Origin: Pythium myriotylum
Lineage: Eukaryota > Oomycota > Peronosporomycetes > Pythiales > Pythiaceae
DNA: 64,000 nt
Direction: 5' to 3'
NCBI GenBank assembly: GCA_023091665.1
Contig: JALJCQ010000029.1
Span: 434,001 to 498,000, forward strand
A program made the position numbers and the translations under genes. Each line of letters begins with the position of its first letter. Position 1 is the first letter of the stretch. Of this stretch, positions 60,761 to 64,000 are shown piece after piece. Below the pieces are notes generated by a model. The model saw nothing but the letters and a program-made list of their open reading frames with translations. It was not told the origin of the DNA and made no database searches.

Positions 60761-61498
60761 GCATGGAGGAAATACTGCAGTTTTCTTTTGATTCATAATG
60801 AACCTCTTTCTCCAGACAGCCTTGCTATTGACAACACACAGTCTTCCGGACGGTCAATGGGAGATCAGCTCGAGGTTGGTCAAGTGTCGTTGGAGACTGT
60901 TCCGAATAGAGGGGCGGTTGGGGTTTACGGTATTGGCAGTGTTATAACTAGCAACTTCAACTGCAAGAACACTCATGGGAAAGAACATAGTGCACTGGTC
61001 CTGCCTTGTCTTGTATTGCCAAGCCGAGTTCTCTTCAAGTGCTCTGAGCGCGTATCTTCTCGTCGTCGAGCACGTCACGTACCGGTAACTCTGTGCGACG
61101 TACCTCTGATAGAATTGTCACCATCGCGAGAGCGACTTCAGCGTGATCGCCGATCGGTGGTATCATCGATGATCTTGACAGCGAAGACCGCCCATTCGTT
61201 TGGTGGTGGTGATTATGACCCCACCGTTTGCTGACGATGACAATGACCCCAGTGCACGATTTAGCACTCGAATGCAACAGTCGCATTAACTTGGTGTACG
61301 AGATCAAGATCGTACGTGGGGATTAGATTATGGGTCTCATTCTCTCCTGGATGGCAGTACTCCAACAGACTATTGTCCGCAAGGATGTTTTTTTCCTGTC
61401 TTCATTACTTGCTTCGGCAGTAATCATGAAATAGATGCATGACGTGACCAAGTCCGGGGAGAATGAATACTGAATAAATATTTGGTCTCTCGGTGATT
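60761..61498. other. tail of tandem unit 2, no sure gene
   Basis: Copy of 56645-57382, with the same unconvincing short frames. Confidence 0.45.
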
Positions 61499-61985
61499 TC
61501 AAGCTGTCGACGTCCCACGTAGACCGCGTCGTCCGTTGTGAACGGGCGACGTTCTCAGTGGAAAAACAGGAGATGCCATCAGCGGAGGCGGAATCGTCCT
61601 CAACAACTCCACGCCTTCGTGGGAGTCCTCAGCAGTTGTAGGCTGCGCACCCTGGCCCTCGGCCGCAGTAAGAACGCGGTCGTTTGTGCCTTCTGCGAAC
61701 GTCGGGCCATTCAGCGGCGGCACAGTTCTTAGCGGTGCCTCCTGCAGCTCCTTCTTGAGAGCTCGTCGCTCGTTGTGGACGGGAGACGTCTTCAAAGGCA
61801 CGATGGGATCCATCGGCTGGGTTGACTCCATCGGCTTCATCGGCTTCGTCAGCTCGGTTGGCTCGGAGTCAAGCTGTCGCGCAGCTGGCGGTGGGATGGT
61901 CCGCAGCAGCGTGATGGAGCTGGTGGTCGGAGCGAATGACGGCGGCATGGTGGTCGCGGCCATGGTGGTGGTCGTCATCGCTGTG

Positions 61986-62026
<41 letters not shown>

Positions 62027-62101
62027 GGTTGGGCCGGTTTCTGCGCGCACTGAGGCGGCGAGTGCGATGGCGGCGATGGCGAAGAGGACTCGAAGGTGCA
62101 T
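61499..62101 (-). CDS. secreted Pro/Thr-rich repeat protein, family B (unit 3)
   Basis: 200 residues, the most divergent of the family B copies: single changes include TGP for TGT before the Thr-Ala tract, Met for Thr inside it, Met for Thr in the QPMDP segment and Met for Leu before ASPVFP. C-terminus NGRRGLRGTSTA. The repeat motifs and TSPVHN units are unchanged. Core promoter at 62143-62161. Confidence 0.77.
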
Positions 62102-64000
62102 GGTTGTGTGGTGACTGGCCAGCTCAGGAGTGCTTGGTTGAAGGAGAATGTTGGAATGATCTCACGGACGACGGATGACGGACGACGGACGACGGACGAC
62201 GGACGAGCTCGTGACTGAAGGTTCATATCGGACTGCTGCTCGACGATAACTACACTCACAACGAAGGAAGGTGCAGCCGATGGGAGCCACCAACAATCAT
62301 GTTGCAACCCATGAACCTCCCACCCGCCACACAAGGCTCCCTCCAAACTTTCATGTATATGAGAAGAGAGCTCCCGGCCCACCCACCCTCTCCACATCAT
62401 TTCTCACGTATTCCGAAACGCTCCCCACCACAACGTCAAGCACCAACCATCATTCGGCAGAACACGATCCCTTGCCTGTCGCACATGAGCGTTCTGCCGG
62501 GCCTGAGTGTCGTTCAGGCTTACGCATCTCCCTCGCTCCCTCGTCGATCAGGCTGCTGACTGGACCTACCAGCGAGACTACTGTAGCCATCCGCCTAGCC
62601 GCCACAACACAAGAAAGTCAGAGAATCAAATATATATGGGGTGAGTTCGGTGAGCAGGCAGGTGATTTGGCCTCGAAAAATCATGACCTCGAGTTTCGTT
62701 TCTTCGAGGTCTCACCACAACATTGCGGAGGATAGGGGATCGTGGAACCCACCAAAAGACTGGAGATCTGAGATGGAGGGTTCGTGGGTTCCATCTCGTG
62801 ACTGAATGGGACCGAATGGGTCCGCTCTCCGCTGACGGTATTCTGCAGAAAGAGCACGCCACCACAATCGAGCCAAGCGCCGGATGAACCCACTCACCAG
62901 TGCATGCGTAGCCTGTCTGTGTGGTCGTGGCCAATGCGGTCTACACGAGCTGTGGAGAGCGATGGGCTGACCCGGCAAACCTGGGCTGTACAGGTTTGCT
63001 GGCGAGACTGTTGTCTCCTCACCAGTGCCGTCATGATGGGCTGAGAGGACACGGGTTGTTGGCGAGACAGTGTGCTCCTCACCTCACCAGTGTCCACTGG
63101 TCGTATGAGAACACGAGTTGAAGCCGCGAATTATGCAACGGGCGAAACTCCCACTGTCTTGGACTTTGTATCGAACGATCTTCAAGAGACGCGCGGATCT
63201 GCTGGAAATATCGAATCGGCCGGTTTCAACCACTCGGCTCACTCCGGCCGGACCCATCTCCACCGATCGAGTTCTCGAAGCACGATTTTGCTCGGATTGG
63301 TACCGGTACGGTAGTGGGTCTCTCCTCTGGTGGCATGCAAGTGGATCCAAAGGCACGATCACGTCTAGTCAGTGACCTGGAGCTGGGGCCATGTCAGTCT
63401 CGAATGGGATAGTGAAGGATATATTCGGCTTGATATTTCCAGTCGAGTAGCGTACGGTCAGTCGTTGGGGACACTTAACACCCAGGTGACAAGTGCCCCC
63501 AACGACCGTCAGGTGGTGATCAGCTGATAGGCCCAATAGGTGGGTAGATACAGTCGTAGCATTTGGTCGCATGGGCGTTCTGTCCGCACTTCGATCGCAA
63601 GTCACACACACAACCATTCCTAGATCTCGACCAGGTATATTATACTCAAGACAAATCACCCATCCACGAGACATGATCTCATCACTCCTCACGCAAAACA
63701 GCCCAGACTCCTCCGTCCCAACCCTGATTCGATGGACCGGCCCTACCGCTCGTTAGTTGAACATTTGGTCGCTACACACTTGGTGCTTGATGCTATGCAG
63801 TCTATCTGAGGTGAGCCGTCATTGTCGTGGATCGTATATGAAGTAGATCACGGGCGGGGCGTACCGTACGTGAAACTTCGTGGCGCAGGATATCAAATCA
63901 AATCAACACTTCCGGTCCTATTAATTTTAAAATAGATCATGAAGCCATCGGCGATGGAGACAATAGCGACGTGCACCACTCACGCAAGCAGGTTGAAGGC
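62102..64000. other. non-coding part of tandem unit 3
   Basis: Same content as the other units: 157-bp segment at 62511-62667 and palindrome at 63461-63506. No gene. Confidence 0.55.

Larger units (their letters stand above)
57383..61498. repeat. tandem array unit 2 (4116 bp)
   Basis: Same order as unit 1. It is 58 bp longer: 56 bp from eight extra GAGAGGT copies and 2 bp near 59492. Otherwise differences are scattered single bases. Confidence 0.92.
61499..64000. repeat. tandem array unit 3, cut by the window edge
   Basis: Third unit, 4116 bp after the second. The window ends before its minisatellite and family A gene, so the array goes on to the right. Confidence 0.92.

Overview
The window reads as nuclear DNA of an oomycete (Pythium/Phytophthora-like stramenopile; species not identifiable from sequence alone). 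Supporting signs: GC-rich, mostly intronless, closely spaced genes on both strands; the few introns are 60-75 nt with GT..AG ends and CTAAC-like branch sites; several genes have the oomycete core promoter (CTCATTYY followed by CAWTTT-like sequence) 40-75 nt before the ATG; the gene content (CBM21-GH15 glucoamylases, heptahelical cyclase-like receptor, LURP-one-related proteins, ferric-reductase oxidoreductases) fits that group. I saw no viral, bacterial-operon, CRISPR, rRNA or tRNA features.

Layout. 0-4 kb: 5' part of a POT/PTR transporter (minus, running off the left edge) and a frameshifted TauD-type dioxygenase. 4-12 kb: two FRE/NOX-like flavocytochrome paralogues flanking a secreted S33 serine peptidase. 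12-15 kb: two LURP-one-related (LOR/Tubby-C-like) genes plus a frameshifted relic; a third LOR gene lies at 30.3 kb. 16-20 kb: tripeptidyl-peptidase II. 20.7-22 kb: a choloylglycine-hydrolase-like membrane protein that has lost its nucleophile; its intact paralogue is at 43.3-44.7 kb. 22.6-28 kb: a tandem pair of secreted glucoamylases with partly duplicated upstream DNA. 31.6-42.3 kb: a block of cellular genes: mitochondrial CBS-CBS-PP2C fusion (4 exons), acidic protein, bZIP factor, FoP-domain RGG protein, NicO-type metal transporter (2 exons), HVA22/REEP protein with a PH-like tail, and a seven-helix protein with a C-terminal class III cyclase-like domain.

45.4-64 kb is a very different region: a large, nearly perfect inverted repeat (about 5.4 kb arms around a 533-bp spacer) whose right arm continues into a tandem array of 4.06-4.12 kb units that runs off the right edge. 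Every unit carries small secreted Pro/Thr-rich proteins with repeated [RK]T[VI]PP motifs and a shared C-terminal TSPVHNxRRxLRG motif. Nine copies of three related genes are present. I do not recognise this family; it is the most unusual content of the window. Secreted digestive enzymes (glucoamylases, S33 peptidase, choloylglycine-hydrolase-like ectoenzyme) sit interspersed with ordinary housekeeping genes, so no metabolic operon-like logic is implied.
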